From Rosellinia necatrix (lineage: Eukaryota > Ascomycota > Sordariomycetes > Xylariales > Xylariaceae): a stretch of DNA of 64,000 bases. The position numbers were made by a program, and so were the translations under genes. Below, piece after piece: positions 23,380 to 35,092 of the stretch; position 1 is the first letter of the stretch; each line of letters opens with the position of its first letter. The stretch spans positions 868,001 through 932,000 of the forward strand of contig JAGYVD010000009.1 in NCBI GenBank assembly GCA_021209875.1, given 5' to 3'. A model generated the notes under the pieces. It did not search any database. It saw nothing but the letters and a program-made list of their open reading frames with translations, and was not told the origin of the DNA.

Positions 23380-24357
23380 CTACGTAAAAGCCGTGCTCTG
23401 CGCAATCTTCTCATTCTCCATGAAGTCATGAACGAACTTATCGTTATTGTTCTTCATCCGTGTGAAGGCATCCTCTCCGATCACCAGCCGGAGGACCTTC
23501 CCCTTGAGCTCACCAGCCATGCCCTCACCCGTGACGATCTCGAAGATCCGCTCAATGCCCTTGTCGGGGTCGCCCATTTGCTTGCCATTGGCATCGCTAA
23601 ACTTCTGCATTATCGAGCCAGCGACGGTATCCTTATAGTCACCTGGAAGGGGGGTCTCCGACATTTGCAACTGCCCGAGGAAGTTCGTCCGGAATGCACC
23701 CGGGTTCACGATCAATACCCCGATTCCAAAGCTGGCGACTTCCCTTGCCAAGGATTCCGAGGTGGCTTCTAATGCAGCTTTGGATGCAGCGTATAAAGCG
23801 CTGATGGCCAATGTTAGTACCTAGAACATCCTTTAGGCGATAGAACGGATGATACGAACTTGGATGGGAGTGGATCTTTGGCTGCGATGCTCGAGATATT
23901 GACTATAAGACCAGATCGGCGGGCTCGCATACCCTCCAACGCACCCTGCATTGTGTATATGGGCCCGAATACGTTGGTGGCTATTTGGGTAGTCGCCTCA
24001 TTCTCGCTGGGACACGACAAATGTCAGTTTCAAACGTTGGAATCCATGCCCGGGCATTCGGAGCCAAACGTACGTGATCTGCTCTAAGCACCCAAATATT
24101 GCGTATCCGGCATTATTGATTAGGTAGTCAATGCGTCCAACAGCCTTTACCTTGCTGCGTATGCTCTCCTGAGACTCGGTCATATCCATTTCTATGACTT
24201 CGGCCCCTGCCGCCTCGATTTGCTGCACTGCATTAGTGTGCTTGGCTTTATTACGCAGGGTTCCGACGACGCGGTGCCCGGCTTTGAGAGCACGGAGCGT
24301 TAACAGGAGCCCGAAGCCATTCGAGACGCCTGTAATGAACCAGACCGGCTGAGACAT
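23380..24357 (-). CDS. Short-chain dehydrogenase/reductase (classical SDR)
   Basis: NAD(P)-dependent oxidoreductase of a hydroxyl or keto substrate. Exons 24357-24074, 24006-23860 and 23800-23380 give 283 residues. Donors are GTACGT and the less common GTTCGT; the second intron has a CTAAC branch site 12 bases from its acceptor. Cofactor motif TGVSNGFG (from residue 9), structural NNAG in YLINNAGY, catalytic Ser in IVNISSIAA, and YAASK catalytic Tyr/Lys are all intact. After the Rossmann core comes a C-terminal substrate lid of about 110 residues. The shift Lys to Asn at the second splice joint (PLPSN-ALYAASK) follows from the GTTCGT donor. The gene lies among metabolic genes but 10 kb from the terpenoid cluster, so membership is doubtful. 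Confidence 0.92.
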
Positions 24358-24988
24358 CTTGAGATCGTGGGACTGGCAGAGAATAATTGATGACTGAGAG
24401 TTGAAAGTTGAAAATTGAAAGTTGAGAGAAGGCGTATTCGGTGCACAAAGCAAAACAGTACTTATGGGAGGCAATGGGTCGCAAGCAAACTCACTTATGC
24501 GAGGGCAATGGGCGACACTTATATACTCGACTTTTCGGCGGGCACCCTCACACTCCCTCAACAAGGCCTCCTATGGCCCGGAGTCGTTAGCTGCAAGTCG
24601 CCAACTGATATACAGAGTATTTCCGTTATCCCCGCGTGGTTTTGATCCTCAATACCCAATAATACGTGTCGCCAAATATCACCGATGGTATCGCCGATGG
24701 CTTTGCCAGTTTAAGTTCCGGCGTATGGCGGGGCCCTCCCTGTCTTAAGTTTTCTGGTAGACCCCGAATCCCGGTCTGGATCTTTATTGATTGTTGGCTT
24801 CAATCAATCTCCCTATTTGCCCCCCCATACTAGGGTGTGCCGTCGATCTGTCTGTCTGGGAAGGGCAAACTCAATACGTCACTGGGCTATGAAAATAGTA
24901 TTTAACAAGAGAGGCCCGGATTCATAGAAACACATCGGACCTCAATATCTAATTGGATTGTTTATGAGCCTATATGCGGCCTTATTTC
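24358..24988. other. Intergenic, upstream of the SDR
   Basis: About 630 bases between the SDR start and the GH43 stop. No gene. Short AAAGTTGAAAATTG-type direct repeats lie at 24398-24425. Confidence 0.55.
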
Positions 24989-26912
24989 TCAGGGGGGGTA
25001 GACGACGATTCGGTCAAGATCTGCTCCCTTGTAGTCAACTCCGTTAAATAGCCCACCAACCGCGATGGTATTTTGCCGACCCTTTTTAAGGGTAAGTTGC
25101 AGCGGCGTCGAGAGGACAATCCCCTTATGCGTGTCCCTTTGGTAAAGTGTCTCGATGTTCTTGGTATCTCCATTGACAATAACGCTACTGATCCGCCGGA
25201 GCTGCCATGCGCCTCCTATGCGGTCGGGTGAACCACCGGCTGTTTTATGTTAGTGATGGGGCATGCATACAAGAGTTAAGCTGCAAACTCACGTTGATCG
25301 CCGAATCCCATATCATCCGTATCTACCGTGCCACTGATGTAAGCTGATGACCTTCGCTTAAGAGGTGAGGTGGTTATACTTACTTTGATAGTAGAACGAC
25401 ACCCATTGAGGCTTCCCAGTCCCTTCTATGTCATGGAAGGTAACAGTGCTGTCGTTGCCGTATATTCCAGTTAAAATGGTACCATCAGTCGCGAAATTCT
25501 ACGTATTCATCGATTATTAGTAGTGCACGGGTCTTATTGCCGGGACTGGTCCCCTACAGCTTCTTGCTTGAAAGCATTTCCGCTAGTTGTTGCGGCTTTG
25601 CTGGAGTAAGCTGTGCCCTTAACCGGAGACCATTGCCCGGATTTCCTGGGTTTGTTAGCCTATCTATTGAATAAGATTACCGTGGGATCTTTCTTACACG
25701 TCTAGGTCATATACATCCTGCCATTCGAGACTAAGTGTCTTTTTGTTATCGTCGATGTTGATCGGTAGCCAGATGTATCGGCTTTCCCAGAGCGAGTTTG
25801 AATCCCACTTTGCGCGAAATTGTGAGCTACGCTGGTGAATTATGACAGTCTAAATCTTACCTGATCTCCTAGGTATAAATATGTAGTCTTTTTTGTACCC
25901 TTTATCCTCAATGTGAAGCCGGATTGAGAGTTGAACGTTCTCGTATTGAGAGGGGCTATTATCCATGGTTGGGACCACGGACCACTTAGCTTGTCGGCTC
26001 GAAATGCAACCACATCTACGAGATCGATTTAGTACGGCTTCCCAAAAAGATCTTGTAAGAGCATGTTATCTTACTATTGGGGCGGTAGCCGGTCTTATGA
26101 CTCATCAGCGCATAATAGCTTTTGTCAGTTTGGAGGATCGTGGGAGCCTCCAAGTCGTACTTGTCGAATCGATGTACAACCTCGTCTAAAGCAGACACCT
26201 CGGTGTTGTAAGATGTTAAATATACATCCCGTCCTACTTTCGAGTCGCCATTCGAGTAAAGGGCGTACGAACGGCCATCTTTGTAATCAGTAAATAGGCC
26301 GAAGTCCTGACTCCAATTGCCGAGTGGTGCCGTTGCGTTCACGAAACTGTAGGGCCCGGCGATCGTGTCCGATGATGCGAAACCTTGGAGCAGGAGACCG
26401 TAGCTCGAATTATCAGCGTGCCACAGCATCTAATTTCATTTAGCCCAACGATAAAATGCCGTGCCGCAGTACCTACGTGATACTGCCCAGCCGACTCACT
26501 GTACACCACCTTGGGCCGTTGAATAATCATGCTAGGTGATATGTACGGGTGGCCCACGATTGGCTCTGCGTATAGGTAATTAGTCCACAGTTGGCCACAA
26601 ATCGGAAAACCGGCGCCTTGATCTCGTACCTAGCGCAAGCCCGTGAGACTGCCATGTTGCCAGATCTTCCGACGAATACACCGAAATACCACCACCCTCT
26701 TCTTGGCCCTGAGTCTTGTATTCGCCGAACAACCAGAACTTCCCCTGCTCGAAGACTACATTACCGGCGTGCGCGTTGACGAGATCGCCGTCTATATCTC
26801 GCCATCTCGCACCAGGCACGATATACTTCGCCTGCGCCGTTGCGCCGAGCAGTAGGCAGCACAGCGAGGAGGCCAATGGGGACTTGAACATGGTGATGAC
26901 AACCTGGAGCAT
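24989..26912 (-). CDS. GH43 exo-beta-1,3-galactanase-like glycoside hydrolase with C-terminal CBM35-like domain
   Basis: Secreted enzyme predicted to release galactose from the beta-1,3-galactan backbone of arabinogalactan. Nine exons: 26912-26630, 26565-26477, 26429-26075, 26015-25861, 25807-25698, 25645-25558, 25498-25384, 25343-25293, 25239-24989; all joints keep frame and give 498 residues (491 from the second Met at 26891, which yields the cleaner signal peptide ending ATAQA). The five-bladed propeller is marked by WRDIDGDLVNAHAGN, FWLFGEYK, RPKVVYSES, the likely acid Glu in KYDLEAPTI, MSHKTGYRPNN, and NSQSGFT where GH43_24 enzymes carry a Gln in place of the usual base Asp. The tail LTLKKGRQNTIAVGG to DLDRIVVY fits CBM35. 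The intron before exon 8 is only 40 nt and least certain. The adjacent downstream gene is a sugar porter. Confidence 0.88.
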
Positions 26913-27487
26913 AGGCTTCCAATTTTCGGTGTCTCAATATATTCACCGGCTAGCCTCTATAGCTTATATGCCCGTAGCCAAGGATCAAGTTCGCGATATT
27001 CTACCCCGCGACACCCCCTGTTCCTCCGCATTTCCACCCAGATGTGGGTGTCTGATGCGCCTCAACATTAACTACGCGTTTATAGTTCTCCACATCGCCA
27101 TGAATTACCCCGAAAGGCTTGAACCAGGAACGCGTTCGTCACAGGGCACGGCCTGAAAATGTCATTATCCTTAACTATGAGTTCCCGCCGATTCTGCAAT
27201 AACTATAGCTATAGATACTCCTAAACTCTTTTCGATGAAGTTACATCTTTATTCTATTAATCATAAACCAAATAGACATTCAGGGGATAATCGTGGTACC
27301 TCCGCGCCAGTCTGTGATAATACAGAGTCATAGGGCCTGTATGCCCGCCAAATAGTCACTAACCAAGACTTGGCGCCATTGATGGCTTTGACCTCGGTCT
27401 CAAAACAGGCTGAAAAAAAAAAACCCCCAATCCGAAAAGAAAGTTTGTCCACCAAGCAACGTGTTTGCGATATTATCCAATGTCCAT
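26913..27487. other. Intergenic between the GH43 gene and the sugar porter
   Basis: About 575 bases: GH43 promoter on the reverse strand and the 3' flank of the porter gene. No gene. A CCCCGC-type GC-rich element near 27004 (CTACCCCGCGACACCCCC) could bind a carbon-catabolite repressor, whose classic site is SYGGRG; this is only a pattern match. Confidence 0.45.
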
Positions 27488-29413
27488 TTAACCGCTCGAC
27501 AAGCTACTTGGCTGAGCCTTAGCGTCAAGCTTTACCTGTTGTTTCGCTATATCCTCATCGGTACTCTCGCTACTTTGGTGAGATTTCTCAACATCCGAAG
27601 CAGACGAATGTCTGTGTCCTTCAAAGATAGCATCAATCTCCTCGAGCGTTTTCCCTTTAGTCTCGACCCAAAATATTGCCTACCCTATTTAGCGTTGGTG
27701 CCAATAGGAATATAGGCCGGTAACTCACAATAAGAGCAGCAATAGCAACGTCCCAGGAAGCATTTGCAATATACATCTTCCAGCCAATGTTATGAAGGCC
27801 AATTGGCATGATGAAGACAAAGACGCATCTAGCAGGATTAATGGTGCGTGGGGATACTGAGTTCAGAGGCAGACCTACGCGAATAAATTCAGGAGCAACG
27901 TCGACAGCGCGAGCCCATTGGCCCGGATCGAGTAGTTCATGACTTCGGCTGGGTAAAGGTACAGTAGGGGCGTCCATGCGAGGGAGTAAAACCCCTGGAA
28001 GAGGAACATTACGGCTACGTTTCCGTAGATCAGGCTTTGAGAGGCGCTTTTTGGGTTTTCATTATACATCTTGGTAAGGCCACCAATGATGAAAAGAGTG
28101 GTGAATAAGAGGGTCTGCGATGTGAGCGCTGTAGGCTTGCGACCCCATCTTGACACGAGGTGTGTCCCGCCGAGCGCGCATGCGAGACACCACACATTCA
28201 AAACAACGTTCTTTTTATATCAGCGCCTCTGCCCCTTAGTGATGCTAGAAAATAGCTCATACCGCTTGGAGTTGTGCAGTTGGGTCGGTGATCCCAGCTG
28301 TCGCGAGCTCCGTGCCTAGGTAGTACGAGGCGATAATATTGCCGGCGATACAGGAAAAGGGGCCGGCCGAGATACCTATGAGGAGGCGCTTTCGTGCCGT
28401 TGGGGTCCTAATAACCTCTAAGGGACTCATGGTTGCTCCTTTTTTCTTCTCCCACTCGAGTGTGTCGACGATCTGCCTATATATGTCGCCAGCAACGGGG
28501 TCATCAAGATCACTATTTGAATTGGTGTGCGCTACAACGACACGCGCCTCGTTGAACCGACCTTGATGAGCTAGCCACCGGGGGCTTTCGGGCCTAGAAT
28601 GACATGAGTGGTATTCTAAATACCTAGCGAGGGTTTATGTTTCGAACTCACACAAAAGGGAGAAGAGCCAAGCATAGAACGGAGAAAATGGCCTGGATGA
28701 GCGAAGGTAATCGCCATGCCCACTCGATAAGAAAGTCAGTATGATAACCAAGGGAATAGCATCGCAATACCCACCGTCGATGGCCATTTACCAGTCCCCA
28801 AAGTCACGCCAGCAGCAATCAAAGCCCCTACGCTGTATTACTTTAGCTTGACAAATATGAATGTGAGATATCAGCCCTTACTAATAGAAGTCATTTAGAA
28901 GCCCGACACCCCAAGCGCGCCACCGGCTTGGGAAAGTCTCAGACAGGTATACACCAGCAGCGATTCCAGAGATAATGCTGCCGAAGCCGAGAATGATGCG
29001 TGCCGCAACGAACATGGCAACATTCTGCGCCGTGGTCTGAAGGATGACGGCAAATACAATGATATTGGCCGACCAAAATATGGCCGGTCGGCGACCGTAC
29101 CTATTCGAGAAAACGCCGGCTACGGGTGTTCCGAGGGCGCCTCCGATAAATACGGAAGCAGTATTCAATCCAAACCCCACAGGTGTGAGATTGAAGTATT
29201 CTGTGTATGACGGCAAGATATTGAGACCATTGAGCATTGAGGCATCATATCCAAGTGTCTCGACGATGTTAACATCCTCGTTAGATTAATCATGGCTGGG
29301 GAACCTACTATGGACTGCACGACTGAACACAGAACAAGAAGGACTGAGAGTGTCAGCGTGGACTCCGGAACCCACGCTGGGAGCCACGTGCCGGTCGCCG
29401 TTTTCCTTAACAT
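27488..29413 (-). CDS. MFS sugar porter (hexose/lactose-permease-like)
   Basis: Plasma-membrane proton-coupled sugar transporter of family 2.A.1.1. Eight exons (29413-29309, 29258-28882, 28832-28775, 28722-28652, 28593-28263, 28210-27879, 27828-27729, 27679-27488) join in frame to 521 residues, the usual size with 12 membrane segments. Signature motifs: GYDASMLNGL after the first helix, NRYGRRPAIFW in loop 2-3, PESPRWL before the central loop, SRWGRKPTAL in loop 8-9, and WVETKGKTLEEID after helix 12. The tail is short and hydrophilic. Its position next to a secreted GH43 galactanase-like gene, in the same orientation, suggests uptake of galactose or a galacto-oligosaccharide; this is inference. 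Introns are 47-60 nt. Confidence 0.93.
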
Positions 29414-30626
29414 TTCTATACCCGGGGTTCGTTAGCGTGGATAAAATCTTCGAGTCATGTATGGGTTTCTTATAAGCCCTGAACACAACGGAAGAAGTAA
29501 TTTTTCCCATTGATGAACAGAGGCAGGTTTTATTTAATCTCACCCAACATTCGATGCGTGTCCACTACTCTTTATCTATTCCCAGTCATGAGCTTACCAA
29601 CGACTCAAGCACGATCAGAGCCCTCGCCTTTTAACCACGCGCATCTAACGGCTTGATCACAGTCAGGTCCGCCACATAATTCGTCCCCCCCCCGCAGGGT
29701 GAAGTGACACATGATAAGCATTACCACCCCTAACCAGTTCTCCTATGTGTGAGTTGGCGGGGCGGAGGCTAGGGCTATCACGAACGAACTTCCTATTTTC
29801 TTACCACACTCTCCTGATCCTGCGAGTGGCACGGGCCGATAGTGGGAAAAAACAAAAGAAATACATGCCCACTAACTTACGCCCACCGCGGCTTCATACC
29901 CCGGGTATACACCACGGATTTAAAAGGGCGTTCTCGAAGCTACTCTTGTGAGGACAGACGCTGGCGCTTAGTAAGGCCATCATTGGTTGGCACAACCACC
30001 ACGTGAGGTCTGGCTAAGCTCAATGAAACCTACCGTCGGCTAGCCGCAGGGTAAGTACGGAAAGGAACCATACTTGAATAAAATCCCAATTGGCAGAACT
30101 CTCTTAGCTTCAGGGATATTGCGGGAAATGGTGGTTCGCCCACGAGGGTAGCTTCTCGTTCCGGGTATCACGGCTGCATCTCCGTCAATCGGATACGAAG
30201 CCATCTGCAGAGACGCCACCGTGCCTTAGTCTATACGTTGCATCCACAGCTCACCGGCGCAGATGCTGCTTTAGTAATCGCCTAAACCCTAAGGGCGGTT
30301 CCAGGCTCAATTGTCTCCGAGTGATGGTAGCTTTTTCATTGCAGGCGTCCATTGGGCTTCAGAGGCACATCTTTCAGAGGCATATCTTTGCGAGATTGGG
30401 ACGCGAGATATGGTGATTGATGCCCTGTCGACGCGGGGCTTCGCCGAAACGTGTGGTTGGTTGAGATCGCAAACGACGCATCGTAAATTACAACCCAGAT
30501 CAAGGATAATAACACCACTTCTCCCTAGCTAAGTTACGGCAAGATAAGAATACAACCGGTTACGCGAAGTATGCTCCTATGGGACGAGAATGACGCGGGA
30601 GCTCCACACACGGGAGCAAAACGTCG
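29414..30626. other. Intergenic, 1.2 kb
   Basis: Promoter region of the sugar porter and 3' flank of the P-loop gene. No open frame with support. Confidence 0.6.
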
Positions 30627-31325
30627 TCACGCAGGCGCCGCATTTGGAGCGCTGGTATCGACCACGACCTCCCCCTCGCCGACTGGCTCCTCGAACCCGC
30701 TCCAATACATGTCTAAGACATCCTCCGTGATCTGGTAGGCGGAATCCGCGTTGATCTCGATCTCCCGCCTCCGGCAGATGCGCTGCCACAGCGTGGCCTT
30801 GTCGGGCGCCTTCAGGTATACGAGCACCCACCTCGCGCCGAGGCCCTCGACGAGCGCCTTCGCCTCGTCGCGGTACTCCTTATTCCAGAACGCCCGGTCG
30901 TAGACGACGTCCCTCCCCCTCCTCCGCCACCAGCCGCGAGAGCCGCGCCTTGCATTCCTCCGCCGCCTCGTCCTGGTACGCCTCGTACTTCTCCGGCGCG
31001 TAGTCCACGCCGAAGATCCCGCGCCGCTCCGCGAGCACCCCGTCGAACGACAGGCGCGCGAAGTTGGGTAGCATCGAGACGAGCGCTTTCGAGAGCGTGG
31101 ATTTCCCGGATCCTAGTAGAGTAATTGTTTTTTGTTCTTCGTTAGCTCGCGGTGGTGGCGCTCTAGTTAACCATGGATGGAATATTCGGTGGCGTTGCGG
31201 AGAAGGAATTTGGGGTTGGTGAGGAGAGAGTACCTGCAATGCCGCATGTCATCACTACGACGACTCGGGGGGTCGGCCTCGGTTCTGAGAATCCGAGGCC
31301 GGAGATTTGAGATAACAGTATCCAT
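30627..31325 (-). CDS. P-loop ATPase/kinase-like protein (AAA_33 type), frame broken in homopolymers
   Basis: Small P-loop protein, probably a phosphotransferase of unknown substrate. Exons 31325-31234 and 31112-30627 flank a 121-nt intron (donor GTACTC, acceptor ACTAG). Walker A is built across the splice site, CGIAG-SGKSTLSKAL, preceded by a hydrophobic VVVV strand. Next come FARLSFDGVLAERRGIFGVDY, a second strand with VVYDRAFWNKEYRDEAK, then LVYLKAPDKATLWQRI and a C-terminal EVVVDTS strand. Two joints need one base fewer: a G6 run on the given strand (31267-31272) between the MDTVISNLRP start and the VVVV strand, and a C5 run (30915-30919) between VAEEG and RDVVYD. With both corrected the protein has about 192 residues. 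The first break can be avoided by starting at the internal Met next to TCGIAG; the second cannot. Confidence 0.75.
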
Positions 31326-31826
31326 CTTGGTGTGTAAACAGCTCAACTTAGATGTTTCTAGAGATGAAAGTGATTCGGGATTTATAGGGAGATTTGACAG
31401 AGTGACTCACGGGAGTTGAGTCAAAGGATTGGGTCCCAAATCGCAACAAATTGTGCAAATTATGACTCAATTCCTCTCAACGTATTTCGTATTTGCCAGC
31501 ACTGAGCTAAGACTAGCGATAGGCGTGCTAGATCAATCGCGCCGTCGCGTTAAATAAGTTACGTCACAATAAGACCTAAGAATAACGGGTTCACTAAAGC
31601 CACAAAACTTGATCAAATCAAAACGTGGTTACGTTCCCTATTTCTCTCTCCTATCTTCTCCTCTTACACGAATTATTTTTGCGAGAAGGGGAGAATGTTC
31701 CCTTCTGATTTCAATTTTAGAGAGAGAGAGAATAACTGGCGATAAATGAGACCGTGCAACTCTTGCCACCTATGCACCCCGCCAATTCGTCACCAATACC
31801 CCTAATCCGCACTTAGACATCCCCAA
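31326..31826. other. Intergenic, 500 bases
   Basis: No gene. It contains the P-loop gene promoter and a short GA-rich tract near 31721-31731. Confidence 0.55.
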
Positions 31827-32747
31827 TCACTCCGTTGCACCAGCACTCTGGCGCGGGTGGTGTACGGTCGTCACGATCGGATCGCGGCTCCACGTAGTTG
31901 GTTCCCATTTCTGGGAAGTGTATCTGCCCGTCACGGTAGGAGTACAGTCGTCGTCCCAGAAATCGCATTCGCTGGTGGTGGACGTGCTCGCCTGCCGAGT
32001 GCTGCTGCCGTGATACGAGTACGAATGCTTAGTGGTTACGGAGCGGCTGGTCCAAGGCTCCGTGAAGTCGTCCGTGCTTGAATCCGAAGCCGTCGAGGAG
32101 TCGCAGTTCGGCGATGTATCTGCGGGTGATATGCGCGTTGTTGTCGGCCGTCCCGTCGGGGGCTCATCGTCCGTTGACCATGGGTCCGTAGGCCACGCGT
32201 CCGTGATCGCTCCCGTGGACTCGGAAGTGAGACTGGAACAATATTTCCAGCCAAACACTGGATCGCATGTCGGCGTGACCGTTACCCATACATCCGTCGA
32301 GTATTCCTCGGTTGACCTCCACGTCTCTGTCAGGGACTCGTAGCTCGAGGTTGACGTGGGTATGCATAGCGAGTATCCGTAATCCGAGACTACCGAGTCG
32401 ATACAGAGGAAATCCGTGCAGGTGTAGAAGGGGAATGAGTAGCTAGCCTCCGATGTCTCATACGCTCTTGTTCGGGTTGGGGTGCTGACGGGAGTTGGGA
32501 CGTCAACGGTAAATGTTGAGGTGGTACAGGTAGAAGTAAGCACCTCCCAATCCCAACTGCAGAACTCGTCTGTCTGAATAGATGGCCCATGAGAGGAACT
32601 TCTTGAATTTGTCCTGGTAATAGATACAAGGGTGCTTGCCTCAAATGGCGTTATAGAAAGAGATCGATGGTTTTCGGTGGGAGAAAGGGTGGTATGATTC
32701 GTTGTATGAGTGTGCAGGGCACTCGACGTTGAAGGCGCGTTTCCCAT
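31827..32747 (-). CDS. Ser/Thr-rich hypothetical protein with possible N-myristoylation signal
   Basis: Unrecognised single-exon frame of 306 codons. About a third of the residues are Ser or Thr. Cys residues occur in short acidic/aromatic contexts repeated along the chain (FCSWDW, CTDFLCIDS, WKYCSS, CDFWDDDC), which looks like a secreted or wall protein, yet no signal peptide is present: the frame opens with MGNAPSTSS, which fits an N-myristoylation pattern (Gly2, Ser6). An upstream exon carrying a signal peptide could have been missed. The opposite strand has open frames too, but the composition bias is more natural on this strand. Function unknown. Confidence 0.5.
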   Translation of the reverse strand: MGNAPSTSSALHTHTTNHTTLSPTENHRSLSITPFEASTLVSITRTNSRSSSHGPSIQTDEFCSWDWEVLTSTCTTSTFTVDVPTPVSTPTRTRAYETSEASYSFPFYTCTDFLCIDSVVSDYGYSLCIPTSTSSYESLTETWRSTEEYSTDVWVTVTPTCDPVFGWKYCSSLTSESTGAITDAWPTDPWSTDDEPPTGRPTTTRISPADTSPNCDSSTASDSSTDDFTEPWTSRSVTTKHSYSYHGSSTRQASTSTTSECDFWDDDCTPTVTGRYTSQKWEPTTWSRDPIVTTVHHPRQSAGATE

Positions 32748-35092
32748 CTCGGCAACTTAAGTGAACAAATGGCGGAATAGAGATCATATGTTTATTGAGT
32801 TGTAAACGCTAGGTATATTCTTGGTATTCGAAAGATGTCGCCATGTTTATATTCAGACCACAGTATTATCACACTTCCTGGCCCGCATCCCCTCAGGTAA
32901 TGGGAAGGCAAAGAAGAAATTAGTCTATGATGGTCTACAAGTGACCTAACTTCAACAACATGATCAATCTCGTCTAAGCCTATGCATGCCTCCAGTGATC
33001 CGGTAACAATCATACCACCCTCAGCTCACAACATTTGACGACGGGTTGGAGTGGTGGCACCCGGCCACAGATTTGCTGTTGCTCGATACCATTTTGGATT
33101 CACCCGTGGAGGTCTTTGTAATTTGACAAACACGGGAGCTCGTTGTGGTGTAGTATAGTGTAGAACTCTCTATGCGCCTCTCACTTAGTCAAATCTAGAC
33201 ATAAGGCTTATAGAGGAAGTAATATTGTGTTTATGTTTCCGTCCCACGTTTGTACAAGTATAAGGTGCAACCGTCGTGTTGTATTGTGCCACGGAAACAG
33301 CCGTTCTCGAACGACTACCCGTCCGACGAGGGACACATCGTAAGTAGGAATTGACGTTAGCTTTGTACAACTATTACTCACAGATTCAGGTTACCCGAAT
33401 CACACCCCATAAATTGGGTGGGACGTTTCAGCCGAGGTAGGATCAAGTCAAGCTAATTATGTTTGCTGATGTACAACAGTAACATGACCGAGTCAAAGTA
33501 ACATTATCTGACACGTATGGGAATCGTGTTTAGAGCAACCCATAATTACTTCACTTAATCTATAAAACCAGTGCTCGAACGGTTATGAGTAGTTAATATC
33601 AAGAGACTCTAGCTTAAATCATTCTCGTCCGCCTAGCAATTTTACCTATATAAATTAAGCGAGAACACATCATAACACCTGTGTTCCCCTTCGTTAAACC
33701 CTAACTTGTTCAAAACCCAATACTACCATAACGGTAAAGAGGCCGCTACCTCATGACTGTATAAAAGAGTTAACTCTAATCAACGAGGCTTTAATATAGT
33801 GGAAATGAGGTGAAAGACTTTGTCTGATCGGCATTTACATCTGGGCTAGAAGGCGGATTACCTGCCATCATGAATGTTTGTCACGGTACGAAAATTTAGA
33901 TAACATATCTTCGGGTGATAGCCGCTACTAAAGAGTGTGAATGGCTCCCATCTTACGATTTTTAGGGGAATGCTTCTTAGTTTATTGCTTTGGGCTAGCG
34001 GAGCATTTAATACGGGTTGGATACACTCTCCCCTAAGGATCTGGCCCCTAGATGTCCCATCTAGGTGTTTACGGCAACCAGTCCACTTCTCTCACCTTGG
34101 TTGTCACACCTCTATGTTCTAATGCTACCTGGCAGCCAATTAGATAGGACCGAAAATAGTCACGGGGAACCCGGAGGTGTGAGATTTCGTAACTACCTGA
34201 CGAGTACGTTAAATCTTGTCCCACAGTTGAACGAGGACTGGAACACAGGCTTTGATAAAGTCCCTTGGCATGTGGCTCGCCTAATAAATATGCAAACGCG
34301 ATCCTTGGTAACAGTGCCAGAGGGGTTATTCATGCACCGATATTTTTTACACTTACCCCTCTTGATTTGTCCCTTGCGTTCTCGTCCTCCAATCCTACAC
34401 ATGACTTCTCTTTGGATATCCTGCACAACGCCCAACGGCCGACGTCCCGGCCCTAGTCTATTGCACTGGAAGTACAGTCGCAATAATGTGGCGTCGCCTC
34501 GCCTAGGGTTTGTATTCGGGCCACCCCAGAGGTGCTGAACGATCTCCTTACCGTAAGTAGCGCCAGCGCAAATCTCTCGTCGCGGCAGCTGACAGGGACC
34601 ACTAATTCAAATACTGAGCGATGTTATAGTTACAGGTCAGTGCAGGCCCTAACGCTCGTGATTAGCGGCCGGAAGGCTCTTGGCGCCGTGGCGAGACAGA
34701 GATTGCAGCAAGTCGCCGCCCAGACAGACGCCAGAGCTGAAATTGACTCTGCTTCTAGTTATTGTAATTCCCCGGCCGTGGCTCTTGAAGGTTCTGAGGG
34801 AATATATCAATATCGAGTTATTGCTCATCTATGGAAGCTGGAGCTCTGTCTGAACGGCGGATAGGTTTATCCACTGCTTCTGATCAATGAATCTACGCTA
34901 TCACTATCATAATTCTGCCGAACTACTTTTTCATGCGACCTCACTGCTAATAGATGCTCTTGCTAAGTAGCGATTGCGATACGACTAAGCATCATACTTG
35001 TATTTGTAAGACCACCTGTGAATATCACGAACATCCTCATACTAACACAGATGACACTTTGCTTGCAATCATGTCGTAGGTAAAGGCCATCA
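32748..35092. other. Intergenic, 2.3 kb, left border of the terpenoid cluster
   Basis: No supported gene. Open frames such as 34065-34538 carry no known motif. The stretch 33370-33870 is AT-richer with TATAAAA-like boxes and might be a decayed repeat, but no terminal repeats or element proteins can be read. Confidence 0.5.

Noticed and set aside
33370..33870. AT-rich stretch with TATAAAA boxes, possible solo LTR
   Set aside because: No terminal TG...CA repeats, target-site duplication or second copy could be found by eye.
34065..34538. 157-codon forward open frame left of the cluster
   Set aside because: No domain, no splice partners, opposite strand equally open.
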